A stretch of DNA of 64,000 nt from Candidatus Obscuribacterales bacterium (GCA_019745415.1 JAIETF010000026.1:124001-188000); one strand, 5' to 3'. Counted from the first letter of the stretch, positions 9,396-17,728 are shown. Notes: generated from the letters alone by a model not told the origin. Made by a program: numbers and translations.

Positions 9396-9447
9396 AGACA
9401 GCCATCATATCAGAACCTCTTGAAAAACCCATAGGGTCACGGCAAGA

Positions 9448-9533
9448 GCCAATTCAAAAGAAGCTCAGAATTGGCGGCGAGGGCGCCAAGGCTTAACTGG
9501 AGACCTTTTGCGAAGAGCAAACTATAAGGTCTC
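9448..9533. promoter_or_regulatory. two inverted repeats in the mnmG / PCYCGC divergent region
   Basis: The 155-base gap between divergent genes holds two hairpin-capable inverted repeats. GCCAATTC (9448-9455) pairs with GAATTGGC (9468-9475). GAGACCTT (9500-9507) pairs with AAGGTCTC (9526-9533). Neither has a T-tract, so they look more like operators or 5' leader structures than terminators. The second ends five bases before the TATACT box of the rightward gene. Function is inferred from position only. Confidence 0.4.
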
Positions 9534-9537
9534 GGTC

Positions 9538-9550
9538 TATACTTTGTTAC
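9538..9550 (+). promoter_or_regulatory. TATACT -10 element directly before an ATG (probable leaderless promoter)
   Basis: TATACT at 9538-9543 ends seven bases before the ATG at 9551, and no Shine-Dalgarno lies in between. A transcription start 6-8 bases after the box would fall at or next to the start codon. No convincing -35 hexamer is visible at the usual spacing. Confidence 0.4.
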
Positions 9551-10171
9551 ATGATAGAGAAACTGCTAACGGCAATAGGCATTTCACTGGGAGCGATTTT
9601 CACTTTCAGCCTGGGCACAGCCTTTGGCATGGACGCCAAAGAGCAGTTAAAGCCGGTACTGAACCCCGAGAAATATTTCGGCAAGGCCAAGCTAGGCTAT
9701 ATGGCTGCCCAGCGCTGTCCAGAAATTTGCGCCAAACTCTTTTGCTATTGCGGTTGCGACGTCACCGACGAGCACGGCAGCTTGCTTGATTGCTTTACCA
9801 GTGACCATGGTGTCGACTGTTATATCTGCCAGGAAGAAGCTCTTGTAGCATTGCAAATGAAGAAAGATGGCAAATCTCTGGCTGAAATTCAGAAGGTTAT
9901 AGACCAGTCATACGAAAAACAGTATCCCTTTGACGCCACCGAGATCTTGCTGAAATATCGCCGCGAACGTCTTTGGCAACCGCAAATTGAAAAGCAGTCC
10001 AGCAACGGCAAAGAGAAGAGCCCAAGAGATGCGAACCCCAAGAATGTGAAAGACAAGAATCTTGGCAACACAAGCTCCGCTATGGGCAAAAGAGTCTTGC
10101 CAAGCGGCAGCGCGAGCGGCGCAAACCATGGCGGTTGTTGCGGCAAAAATAGTGTCCAAAAGACCAAGTAG
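9551..10171 (+). CDS. PCYCGC-motif-like cysteine-rich exported protein
   Basis: At 206 aa, this has an N-terminal hydrophobic segment (about residues 4-25) and then a cysteine cluster: CPEICAKLFCYCGC, followed by LLDCF and VDCYICQEEA. This spacing matches the PCYCGC-motif family (PF13798-like), whose members are exported or lipoprotein proteins thought to bind metal or haem. The usual first Pro is replaced by Phe (FCYCGC). A helical region (about 105-140) and a Lys/Asn-rich low-complexity tail follow, ending in HGGCCGKN, another possible metal site. Ligand is unknown. No Shine-Dalgarno precedes the ATG (see the -10 element). Confidence 0.75.
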   Translation: MIEKLLTAIGISLGAIFTFSLGTAFGMDAKEQLKPVLNPEKYFGKAKLGYMAAQRCPEICAKLFCYCGCDVTDEHGSLLDCFTSDHGVDCYICQEEALVALQMKKDGKSLAEIQKVIDQSYEKQYPFDATEILLKYRRERLWQPQIEKQSSNGKEKSPRDANPKNVKDKNLGNTSSAMGKRVLPSGSASGANHGGCCGKNSVQKTK

Positions 10172-10265
10172 CAGATGGCAAAGCTTGAGCAAGACAATAG
10201 CCGGTGTAGAGCCTGACGAGAGCTTGGCTAGCTCACCGCTCAACTTTCCAAGGGGTAATTAGTTT

Positions 10266-10330
10266 TCATCTGCCTCGCCTTCCTGATGGTGGCGGGGCAG
10301 ATGATTTTCAAGATGCTTTTTTTGTAGTGT
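10266..10330 (+). terminator. long hairpin followed by T-rich runs
   Basis: A 14-bp stem pairs TCATCTGCCTCGCC (10266-10279) with GGCGGGGCAGATGA (10291-10304), with one T-G pair and an 11-base loop. TTTT follows directly and a T7 run lies about 15 bases later. It is placed after the PCYCGC gene, so it probably terminates that transcript, although a role in the htpX leader is possible. The 309-base gap between the two genes holds nothing else I can identify. Confidence 0.6.
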
Positions 10331-10480
10331 CCTTAAGTCCGCTTTTTTCAGCTTTTTCTTTAGAGGCTCTACACAACTAAAACTATAAACGCACCCTCAG
10401 TGCCTGCCTCTTCATCTGCTCGAGAAGCGGAACGGCTTTTGCTTGCTAAACAATTCAACAGTAAGCGCAAGGACTTCGAT

Positions 10481-11653
10481 ATGAAAAATCACAAGCCTGT
10501 GCATGGCGACATCGACCAGAAGTCGATCGATCGTCAGCTTCGCATCAACTGGATTCGCACTATCTTTGGCATTCTGCTCATGGGTGGTCTGTCTTTTGCG
10601 GGTCTGGTCCTTCTCGGTGTCAACCTCACGGTTGCCACTGTCATTCTCTTCGTCTTCACTGTGGCGATTCCGCTCTTTGGCTGGTGGAACAGCGCCAACC
10701 TGGTGCTCAAGATGATGCGCTGTCAGCGCCCCAACCTGAGCGACCCCGACCATGCGCGCCTGGTGCGACTGGTGGATGAACTCTATCCGGTTACCGGACT
10801 GACCACCAAGCCCCAGGTCTACATCTCACCGCTGCCCATTCCCAACGCCTTCGCTACCGGCCGTTCGCCCGCAAACTCTTTCATCGCCGCCACCGAAGGT
10901 CTCTTTCTGGTCGGTCTGGAAGATCGCGAAATCAAGGCCATTCTCGCCCACGAGCTGGCGCACGTGAAGAGCCGCGACGTGGCCATCACTTCGCTGGTGG
11001 CTGTGCTGGGCTCGCTCTTTTCGATTCTGCTTGCTGGTGCTGCACCGGGCATGTTCAATGCCTGCTTCAGCCACAAGTCGAACGACAAGGACGATGATCT
11101 GCTCGGCAAGCTCTCCAGCAAGGTGAAGCGCCAGAAGAAGCGTTTCGCCGACCCGGCCACTGCTGTCACCGGCTTCTTCATCACCCTGGTGGTCTTTTAC
11201 ATCATGAGCATTTTCGTCAAGCTGGTGACGCTCTTTGTCAGCCGCAGCCGCGAAAGTGCCGCCGATGTGCTTGCCGCCAACTGGACCCGCGACCCCTGCG
11301 CGCTGGCTACCGCTCTGCAGAAGATTGTCGACTGGATGAATCGCAACCGCGCGGCTCTTCAGCTCAAGATTCTGCTTGGCGGCATGGAGCCCCTGCTCTT
11401 TGTCAGCCTGCATGAAGGTGAAGAAGGGCTCGATCCCAAGCCGCCCCAGGGTCTGCTTGCCCGTCTGCGCAAGTGGATCGGCCACCTCGGCGACAACCAC
11501 CCGCCGGTGGAAGACCGTGTGGCTCTGCTTGACGGTCTGGCCGGGTCCGCCTGCCCGCGCATGTCCGACATTCGCAAAGCCGAAGCGCAGAAGCGCCAGG
11601 AAGAGCGTCGTCGGCATGGTGCCCAGCATCACGACAACGGCGACGAGAAGTAA
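10481..11653 (+). CDS. htpX: HtpX-like M48 membrane metalloprotease
   Basis: This is a zinc metalloprotease of family M48. The motif HELAH gives zinc ligands His157 and His161 with catalytic Glu158, and RESAAD supplies the third ligand, Glu258. Two hydrophobic pairs (about residues 25-70 and 165-240) anchor it in the inner membrane, as in HtpX, which degrades misfolded membrane proteins. At 390 aa it is about 90 residues longer than E. coli HtpX, with a charged His-rich tail. The frame opens at a GTG at 10400, but ATG 10481 has an AAGGA seven bases upstream. Codon use is unlike its neighbours: leucine is almost always CTG, and C-ending codons dominate, a pattern expected for a highly expressed gene. 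Confidence 0.9.
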   Translation: MKNHKPVHGDIDQKSIDRQLRINWIRTIFGILLMGGLSFAGLVLLGVNLTVATVILFVFTVAIPLFGWWNSANLVLKMMRCQRPNLSDPDHARLVRLVDELYPVTGLTTKPQVYISPLPIPNAFATGRSPANSFIAATEGLFLVGLEDREIKAILAHELAHVKSRDVAITSLVAVLGSLFSILLAGAAPGMFNACFSHKSNDKDDDLLGKLSSKVKRQKKRFADPATAVTGFFITLVVFYIMSIFVKLVTLFVSRSRESAADVLAANWTRDPCALATALQKIVDWMNRNRAALQLKILLGGMEPLLFVSLHEGEEGLDPKPPQGLLARLRKWIGHLGDNHPPVEDRVALLDGLAGSACPRMSDIRKAEAQKRQEERRRHGAQHHDNGDEK

Positions 11654-11655
11654 AA

Positions 11656-11671
11656 CTAGAATTAATTCTAG
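11656..11671. repeat. 16-bp perfect palindrome
   Basis: CTAGAATTAATTCTAG is perfectly self-complementary and starts two bases after the htpX stop codon, 21 bases before the terminator. It could be a protein-binding site or an mRNA 3' structure. Function is unknown. Confidence 0.5.
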
Positions 11672-11692
11672 AAATAACACAAGAACCTGAGA

Positions 11693-11739
11693 GAGACCGG
11701 GGCAATTGCTGATGAAGCAACCCCCGGTCTCTTTTTTTT
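11693..11739 (+). terminator. intrinsic terminator after htpX
   Basis: GAGACCGGGG (11693-11702) pairs with CCCCGGTCTC (11722-11731). An inner stem TTGCT/AGCAA closes around GATGA, and eight T residues follow (11732-11739). This is a textbook rho-independent terminator. Confidence 0.92.
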
Positions 11740-11768
11740 GCTTTAAGTTGTCAAGATGTACCGAATAT

Positions 11769-12386
11769 TTAGGCAAGCCCAGCCCGCACACCGGCTAAAG
11801 TCATATCAATCATGCTCTCAGCATATTTGCGCAAAGTCGCTTCGTTGAATGAAAGAGGATCTCGCGCCTTAAGCCTGTCGTAGGGGGGGAAGAGAGCGGC
11901 AAGAAGATAACAGACCAGTTCGGCTTGGAAGAGATAGTTTTTGGCGCCCTGAGCCAGGGGAATTTCTTTCTCTCCGGCGGCTTTCTCAAGCAGATAAGCG
12001 ATTTGCAAAAATATAGCGCCTTGAAAATTGATGATCTCAGCCATTATTGCCGGATTAGCCGAAGCGATTACCTCGGGACTGTGCAGCTGACCATTGGCTA
12101 TTGACCAATAAGACATGACATGGCCGTGCAAAAGTTCGCGCAGGATGCCGAGATAAGGAGGTCTAGCCTCTTTGACCAGCTTATTGATGCGTTCAAGCTC
12201 TTGGCTTGTGAACTGCTGCACCACAGCCACCAAAATAGCTTCTTTATTTTGAAACTCTAAATAGACCGAGCCCTTACTAATAGAAGCGCGCTCGGCAATA
12301 TCATCCACTGTAGTTTTCTCAAAACCATAGTAGCCAAAGAGCCAGGTTGCCGCTGCCAGAATTTTTTCGCGTCTTGTCAGATTCAT
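11769..12386 (-). CDS. TetR/AcrR family transcriptional regulator
   Basis: The start at 12386 is set by a strong GGAGGAGAA ribosome-binding site directly upstream; the frame is open to 12452 but those codons overlap the putative operator. The 205-aa protein has a TetR N-terminal helix-turn-helix (TRREKILAAATWLFGYYGFEK region, then TVDDIAERASISKGSVYLEF) and a helical ligand-binding C-terminal domain. The usual TSKGSVYxHF motif has the variant ISKGSVYLEF. It is divergent from the FAS1 gene across a 119-base gap with a near-perfect 26-bp palindrome, so it likely represses itself and FAS1. The effector is unknown. Confidence 0.93.
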   Translation of the reverse strand: MNLTRREKILAAATWLFGYYGFEKTTVDDIAERASISKGSVYLEFQNKEAILVAVVQQFTSQELERINKLVKEARPPYLGILRELLHGHVMSYWSIANGQLHSPEVIASANPAIMAEIINFQGAIFLQIAYLLEKAAGEKEIPLAQGAKNYLFQAELVCYLLAALFPPYDRLKARDPLSFNEATLRKYAESMIDMTLAGVRAGLA

Positions 12387-12426
12387 TTCTCCTCCATGAC
12401 ACATTTTACAATTAACGAATAAAGGA

Positions 12427-12461
12427 TTGACTGAAAAGATCTTTTCGGTCAAACTTATAAT
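12427..12461. promoter_or_regulatory. 26-bp palindromic operator with adjacent TATAAT
   Basis: Bases 12427-12452 form a palindrome of 26 bp centred on AGATCT, with half-site TTGACTGAAAAGA and its complement carrying one mismatch (C for T). TATAAT sits at 12456-12461, four bases downstream, oriented towards the FAS1 gene. A TetR dimer bound here would occlude that promoter. The left half also carries TTGACT, but its spacing to TATAAT (23 bases) is too long for a standard -35. The assignment is inference from symmetry and position. Confidence 0.72.
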
Positions 12462-12505
12462 CGTTCACTGCACTTGACCTGCCCGAATTGGCAGCTGGAG
12501 GATCT

Positions 12506-13051
12506 ATGTATTCCAAAAATATGACCATTGGCATTAGCAGGCTCTTGAGCCCGGTATTTGCATTTGCCCTGGCCTATGCACCCATGACTGAAGTATTGGC
12601 AAAATCTTGCTGTTCCAGTGGCGGCGGCGAAAAGGCTCAAGCCGCGGCAGAGAAAGACATTGTTGATACCGCCGTAGCAGCCGGTAAGTTCAATACCTTA
12701 GCCAAAGCTCTCGGTGTAGCAGGGCTGGTGGAGACTCTAAAAGGCAAGGGTCCTTTCACAGTCTTTGCCCCCGATGATGATGCTTTTGCCAAAGTGCCGG
12801 CTGAAACATTGAACGGTCTTTTGGCAGACAAAGAAAAATTGACCAAAGTGCTCACCTATCATGTGGTCAATGGCGAAGTGCTGGCTAATAAAGTGGTGAA
12901 ACTGAAGTCGGCCAAGACCCTAGAAGGCACCAGCGTGCCGATCAAAGTAGTGGACGGCAAAGTCTCAGTCGGCGATGCCAATGTCACGGCAACCGATATC
13001 AAATGTGCAAACGGTGTCATCCATGTCATCGACAAGGTTTTGATTCCCTAA
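12506..13051 (+). CDS. secreted fasciclin (FAS1) domain protein
   Basis: The ATG at 12506 follows GGAGGA at 12497-12502. The 181-aa product has a signal peptide (about residues 1-34, ending near EVLA), a CCSSGGG linker, and one complete FAS1 domain (about 52-181). Domain signatures are [44 protein letters not shown] and the terminal [17 protein letters not shown]1 domains mediate adhesion or carbohydrate binding on the cell surface. The CCSSGGG segment could be a lipidation or disulphide site. Likely regulated by the divergent TetR protein, and ends in an intrinsic terminator. Confidence 0.95.
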   Translation: MYSKNMTIGISRLLSPVFAFALAYAPMTEVLAKSCCSSGGGEKAQAAAEKDIVDTAVAAGKFNTLAKALGVAGLVETLKGKGPFTVFAPDDDAFAKVPAETLNGLLADKEKLTKVLTYHVVNGEVLANKVVKLKSAKTLEGTSVPIKVVDGKVSVGDANVTATDIKCANGVIHVIDKVLIP

Positions 13052-13063
13052 CTATAGGAGCCG

Positions 13064-13095
13064 AAAAACCGGCGCTCGGCGCCGGTTTTTCTTTC
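13064..13095 (+). terminator. intrinsic terminator after the FAS1 gene
   Basis: CCGGCGC (13069-13075) and GCGCCGG (13079-13085) form a stem with a TCG loop, extended by A5 on the left against T5 on the right. A further T-rich run follows. The A/T flanks make it potentially bidirectional. Confidence 0.92.
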
Positions 13096-13160
13096 TTTTT
13101 CAGCTTTTTCTAGCTTTAAAATCTAGACTGTGAATTAATGGCAGACACGGGAGCGAAATC

Positions 13161-13490
13161 ATGGTTGTATTTCTTCGCTGGCTCTACATACTAATTTTCT
13201 GCACCATGGTCGCCGTCACCATTTGGTCTGCCACGCAAGAAAATATAATGGCAATACCGCCAGTGGTGCTAAATGATGTCTGGTTCAAAGCAACATTGGT
13301 TGACGCTTATTTTGCCTTTTTCTTTTTCTTTCTTTGGGTCTGCCAGCGAGAAAAATCAGCGCTGGTGAAAGTGCTTATGTTTTTTGCCATTGCCGGTCTA
13401 GGCAATATCGCCATGTCGCTCTATGTACTGCGGGTGCTATTTCAGCTCAAACCAGGTGACGGCCTAAACGGTCTCTTTGCAAAACAATAA
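13161..13490 (+). CDS. DUF1475-like small membrane protein
   Basis: At 109 aa, this has three hydrophobic segments (about residues 5-22, 45-65 and 72-95). The pattern of a first helix, then TIWSATQENI, a Pro-Pro, WFKATLVDAYFAFFFFFLWV and a short charged turn fits the DUF1475 family of three-helix inner-membrane proteins, as far as I recall it. No function is known for that family. A GAG-type ribosome-binding site (GGAGCG) precedes the ATG. It stands between a terminator and a block of 15-bp repeats. Confidence 0.7.
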   Translation: MVVFLRWLYILIFCTMVAVTIWSATQENIMAIPPVVLNDVWFKATLVDAYFAFFFFFLWVCQREKSALVKVLMFFAIAGLGNIAMSLYVLRVLFQLKPGDGLNGLFAKQ

Positions 13491-13516
13491 TTAAAGGTCC
13501 AGCGACAGGTCTTTGT

Positions 13517-13576
13517 CTTTTACCTGTCATTCTTTTACCTGCCAATATTTTACCTGCCATTATTTTAACAGCCATC
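13517..13576. repeat. four tandem 15-bp repeats upstream of the SWIM gene
   Basis: Four head-to-tail copies start at 13517, 13532, 13547 and 13562. The consensus is [CA]TTTTACCTGCCATT. The first three copies differ at one to three positions, and the fourth has AACAG for ACCTG. The block ends 21 bases before the likely GTG start at 13598. A stop codon (TAG) lies just before that GTG, so the block is not translated with the gene. It could be a repeated operator. Confidence 0.85.
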
Positions 13577-13597
13577 TTTCGTGGTATGGAAGCCTAG

Positions 13598-15094
13598 GTG
13601 ATACTCCATACCGGCAAGAAAGTCGCAGCCATGCATGAAAGCAAAGCCCAGGCAGGGGCTATCAGTCAAACCATAAACTACGGCTTCAGCTCCACAATCT
13701 CTACTTTTGAGCGCCAGCCCAAGCTCGAGCTGGCCACTTCTTTGCGAGAAGCCCGTTACCCGTATTTCTTTGAGGGTAGGTTGGAAGAAGCCCACATGTT
13801 TGCTCGCTGCCTTCTCAGCCTGGCAAAAGTAGTGGAGACGCGCTTCTATATACCACCCAATCTTTTGCAGCGCCTTCTTTCCGAAAGAGATCCGGTAATC
13901 ACGAGCGGCGCGGGAGCCCTGCGCTTTGAAGGTTTCAGCGCCTGCGCCAGCGCCTATTGCCGAGTGGACCTCTTGCCGCCTGCTTATGACGGCGAAATTA
14001 TTGAGAAGGGCACCACTAATGTTGATTTCAATCCGCAAATGAAAGCCGCCTTAGCTGCCACTCTGCAGTCTGAAAACTTAGAAATAGGGGTGGGTAAAGA
14101 TGAATTCGTCTTGAAAAAAGGCAACGAGAAAACAGTCGAAAAGAAAGTAAAACTGCCCCTGAGATGGTTAAAGAGTTTTGTCGAGGTGCAGGCTTACCAA
14201 AAGCAGATGGAGAAAAGACTGACCGTTTCTAAAGTAGAAGCCTTGAACTTTCTGCGCAATCTGCCAAGCAATGCCAACAACCAGACAGTGTTTTTTATAG
14301 TGCCGGCCGGGCGGGGGCTGAGACTAAGTCAGACGGTGCAAAGCAGGCCAAGCGCCAACGGCGCCATAGCCACACCCATACAGATTGGCGGCTTAAAGCG
14401 GCTACTGCTGCTCAAAGATCTAGTGCCTTTGATTAAGCAAAGCCAAGCTTGCGCCCTTACTGTATACAGCAGCCCAGATGGACTAGCCAGCGAATGGCAA
14501 ATAGATATGAAAGAAGGTCTGCGTTTCAGCCTGACCATGACCAGCCAGCCGTTTAGAGGCTTTTCGGGGGAAGGGCGAGTACTTGAGAATCTCACCGAAA
14601 TAGAAGAAGAAAAACTGGCTTTGCTGCGTTCGGCACTGCAATGGCATCAATTTCTAAGCGAAGAGTCTTTGCAGCAAAGCTGCAATATGAACCATGATGC
14701 GTTGCAGAACGCGCTGGCCGCCCTGGGTAGCCGCGGTTTGGTTGGTTTTGATCTCAGTTCGAATAGTTACTTTCATCGCGAGCTGCCCTTTGATCTCAGC
14801 CTGGTCGAAAGCATGCACCCAAGGCTGAAAGCCGCCCACAAATTGGTGGCAACCGATGGAGTGAAGGTTCTGCCAAGCTTGGAGAGCAGAAAAGAAATAC
14901 AACTGGAAGTGCGAGGCAGCGATGTCACCCATCTAGTAACAGGCTACGAAGAGAGCTGGCGTTGCACTTGTCAGTGGTTTAGCAAATATCAAGGCACAAG
15001 GGGACTTTGCAAACACATTCTGGCAGCCAAACTAAGCCAAGCCCAAAAAGAGTCACAAGAACTAGAAGAGGAAGAAGTTCAAATTGAGCAGTAA
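13598..15094 (+). CDS. SWIM zinc-finger protein
   Basis: The 498-aa product ends in a SWIM domain: CTC (about residues 459-461) and, after 14 residues, CKH, which is the CxCx(n)CxH zinc-binding signature. SWIM domains bind DNA or protein. The rest is a large region with no recognisable catalytic motif. An in-frame ATG at 13631 is an alternative start; neither has a strong ribosome-binding site. The gene overlaps its downstream partner by 11 bases. SWIM proteins often sit beside large helical DUF proteins in predicted conflict or repair loci (for example MoxR/VWA/DUF5682/DUF5691 loci); here only the two-gene form is present. Confidence 0.85.
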   Translation: MILHTGKKVAAMHESKAQAGAISQTINYGFSSTISTFERQPKLELATSLREARYPYFFEGRLEEAHMFARCLLSLAKVVETRFYIPPNLLQRLLSERDPVITSGAGALRFEGFSACASAYCRVDLLPPAYDGEIIEKGTTNVDFNPQMKAALAATLQSENLEIGVGKDEFVLKKGNEKTVEKKVKLPLRWLKSFVEVQAYQKQMEKRLTVSKVEALNFLRNLPSNANNQTVFFIVPAGRGLRLSQTVQSRPSANGAIATPIQIGGLKRLLLLKDLVPLIKQSQACALTVYSSPDGLASEWQIDMKEGLRFSLTMTSQPFRGFSGEGRVLENLTEIEEEKLALLRSALQWHQFLSEESLQQSCNMNHDALQNALAALGSRGLVGFDLSSNSYFHRELPFDLSLVESMHPRLKAAHKLVATDGVKVLPSLESRKEIQLEVRGSDVTHLVTGYEESWRCTCQWFSKYQGTRGLCKHILAAKLSQAQKESQELEEEEVQIEQ

Positions 15095-17705
15095 CCCTGA
15101 ACCTGAAATAGAACAGTTTTTTCTCACTGCCACGGCGGCGCAAATCAAGAAGCAACGCCTTAACTGGCAATACTCCAAAAGTCTCACTTTTGAAGTAGCT
15201 AAAAAGATGCAGCCGGAAGCGCTGCAGATAGCTGTAGACGGTCTTTCTGGCAATGATCCGTTTTTCGTCAAAGAAGTGATCACCTTTATTGACGCTGGTC
15301 TTTGCCGGCAACCTCCGCAAGAAGTCTATGTGCAAGGCATCATTCGCCTGCATCAATACAACAAAGACGAGACTCTTACTTTCCTCAAGAAGTATAGATT
15401 TTTGGTGGAAAACGACCTCTGGCTGCTCTTTCAGTTTGAAGGCGGTCAAGAGTTGAGTTTAGCCGCCTATGACAAATTTTCGCGCGATGGACATAGATGG
15501 GAAGACATTTTGGACATTCTCTCGCAAGAGGGAGTTATGCCCAGAGCTAAAATGCTCAAAGCCAGTCTGGAAGCACTCAATCGCGGTTTCATTCAGTTTA
15601 GGGCGTCTTGGTTCTCGCGCTTTCACGAAAGGCTAAAGCCAAGCCCGGCTGAACGAATAGAGTTACTAGACGACTATTTGTCTCTTTTAGCAAGCCCTGT
15701 GCCGCCAACTGTTTCTTTTGCCCTGGCGGCTTTGAATGAAATCGAAAAAGCCAAACTAAAGCCCCTAGAGGCTGAGAGACTCTTTCCGTATATTCAACCG
15801 GCTCTTATGGCAGCCAGCAAAACCACAGCCCAGGGAGCCCTCGCTCTCATAGAAAAGGCAGCGGCAAGAGAACCCCAGATGCGCCCGCAGGCGCTGCAAA
15901 TAGCCGCATCAGCTCTTAGTCATCAAAATACCGATGTGCAAAAGAGCCTCTTAAAGTTTATGAAAGCCAACCAGGCTCTCATTGCAGTCGACCCTGCCCT
16001 GCAAAACGCCATTAAAGAAAACTTGGACTTTATAAGCCCAGCCTTGCAAAAAGACTTTGCGGCCTTGGCTGGTGCACAAACAGCTGTAGCCAAGTCTGAG
16101 GGCAAAGCCGCTGCATCTAATGCGGCTGCTTTAGAAAATGCAGCCGAGAAAATCTCTGTTGAAGATATTTCTATTGAGTACTTAGCGGCTGACAGCCTCT
16201 CATATCACCAAGGTGAAGCCATCGCCACTATAGGCGATGCTCAAACATGGCTCGAATCGACACTAGCCTTTATTGAAGCGCCTTTCGACGTTGTGCAAGC
16301 CGAAAGAATCATACAAGCGGTTGCGCTTGGCCGGGTGCAGGCTTTGCACAATATAAACGGTGCATCAGCCGGCAGTACTAGTGAGGCCAAAACAGCCAAG
16401 CCCCTAATAAAGCGACTACAAAAGCTAATTGAGCGAAGAATCCAACGTTACGAATATGGCGCGCCATTCTGGTTTCTCGCCTTCCTGCTCCATTTTTTAG
16501 GCGGTGCAGAGATAGCCGACGCCGTGGACTATTTTAACAAGTTCAGTCAAGTCAAAATCGGCAAAGAAACAACTCTTGATGGCGCCGATATCTTCAAGGG
16601 TCGCCTTCTTTCAATTCTATTGCGCCTTACCGAAGGACAGTCACTAGACCCGCTCAAAGCCGAAACCACAGGCGGCTTCACAAACATCGATGCCATAATC
16701 GATAACCTCAAGCAATTACCGGCAAAAGCAGACTATGTCTGCGCCGCAAGCATAGAAAAACTGCAACCATATTTAGTACTGGCTCGTCTGCCTTGGACAG
16801 AGCACGAAGAACTGCTTAGCCGCCTGCAAATTGAAAAACTGAAAGCGCCTCTCGCTCTTGAGCTTGAAAATGCCCTTGCAGTAATGCTTGCCGTCGAGAG
16901 GAAATATCAGTCGGCCGACGGGCTTGAGAGAGATATGCTGGTCGTCAAAGAACTTGCCCAAGACAGTAGTTGCCCTTTTGCAGCCCTGACAAAAGCTATC
17001 AAACAGCCTACCTATAGTATCGAAACACTCGACCTGACTGCCTTTACTATGCCGACTCTGAGCGCCTTCTTCTTTGACGAGGGGGCGAAAGAATGCAAGA
17101 GAATAGTGAAATGGAGCGAGGTGTCCGACCTTTCAAAGGCTGCTTATTTTCACCCACTGGCTAAGGGGCTGGTCCCTTATAGTGAAAGAGCCCACTTTCT
17201 TTTGACCGTCGGTCTTTTGCAAAGCATGCCAGAGTTGAGAGCGCTTACCTGCGACTGCTTAGTCGATGCCATTGATCGACAAAGTTTGCAAACCCAAATA
17301 ATTGGCGCCAAACTAGGTCTATTGCTGTACAGCGACATCAGTATGCCCAAACGAGCCGCAACCCTTTTAGAAGAAGTGGCTCGCACGAGCCCCTTGCATA
17401 ACGAGGCAGTGAGACAAATATTGCAATTTAGTTTGGACCGATGCCAATTTGAAGCCAATGAAAAATCTGATGGTGATAAAGCCCTCCCCCGTGATCTGGC
17501 AGCCATTCTGGAGCTTTACTTAAACTGTTCCATAAGGGCAAACAAGCCGGTTGAATCTCCAGTTTGTCGGGCTTTTCTTGAAGGTTTGAGCGGCACCAAG
17601 AAAAGTGCTGCTAAGAGTCAAGGAGCAAACGACACGAAGAGCACGAAAACAGTCAAAGGCGGCAAAGCCAAAGAAATAGCCAAAGACCTGCTCGCCCTCA
17701 CCTAG
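15084..17705 (+). CDS. large helical-repeat protein, DUF6493-like partner of the SWIM protein
   Basis: Translation probably starts at TTG 15084, inside the SWIM gene, with GAGGAAGAAG about 10 bases upstream. The 873-aa protein is almost all helical, with HEAT-like pairs across about residues 200-340, for example the stretch around LSHQNTDVQKSLLKFMKA. It has an Ala-rich spacer near 345-365 and a Lys-rich C-terminus. Length, helical character and pairing with a SWIM protein match what I remember of the DUF6493 family in actinomycetes. This is recognition by architecture, not by a decisive motif. A stable two-protein complex is inferred from the 11-base overlap. It converges with the next minus-strand gene. 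Confidence 0.7.
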   Translation: MSSNPEPEIEQFFLTATAAQIKKQRLNWQYSKSLTFEVAKKMQPEALQIAVDGLSGNDPFFVKEVITFIDAGLCRQPPQEVYVQGIIRLHQYNKDETLTFLKKYRFLVENDLWLLFQFEGGQELSLAAYDKFSRDGHRWEDILDILSQEGVMPRAKMLKASLEALNRGFIQFRASWFSRFHERLKPSPAERIELLDDYLSLLASPVPPTVSFALAALNEIEKAKLKPLEAERLFPYIQPALMAASKTTAQGALALIEKAAAREPQMRPQALQIAASALSHQNTDVQKSLLKFMKANQALIAVDPALQNAIKENLDFISPALQKDFAALAGAQTAVAKSEGKAAASNAAALENAAEKISVEDISIEYLAADSLSYHQGEAIATIGDAQTWLESTLAFIEAPFDVVQAERIIQAVALGRVQALHNINGASAGSTSEAKTAKPLIKRLQKLIERRIQRYEYGAPFWFLAFLLHFLGGAEIADAVDYFNKFSQVKIGKETTLDGADIFKGRLLSILLRLTEGQSLDPLKAETTGGFTNIDAIIDNLKQLPAKADYVCAASIEKLQPYLVLARLPWTEHEELLSRLQIEKLKAPLALELENALAVMLAVERKYQSADGLERDMLVVKELAQDSSCPFAALTKAIKQPTYSIETLDLTAFTMPTLSAFFFDEGAKECKRIVKWSEVSDLSKAAYFHPLAKGLVPYSERAHFLLTVGLLQSMPELRALTCDCLVDAIDRQSLQTQIIGAKLGLLLYSDISMPKRAATLLEEVARTSPLHNEAVRQILQFSLDRCQFEANEKSDGDKALPRDLAAILELYLNCSIRANKPVESPVCRAFLEGLSGTKKSAAKSQGANDTKSTKTVKGGKAKEIAKDLLALT

Positions 17706-17728
17706 AGAGGCTTGTGCCGCTGCCGTAA

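Noticed and set aside
10826-11791. 321-codon minus-strand open frame across the protease gene
   Set aside because: It is a shadow of htpX's C-ending codon bias. The translation is His/Gln-rich without any family pattern, and it runs through the intrinsic terminator.
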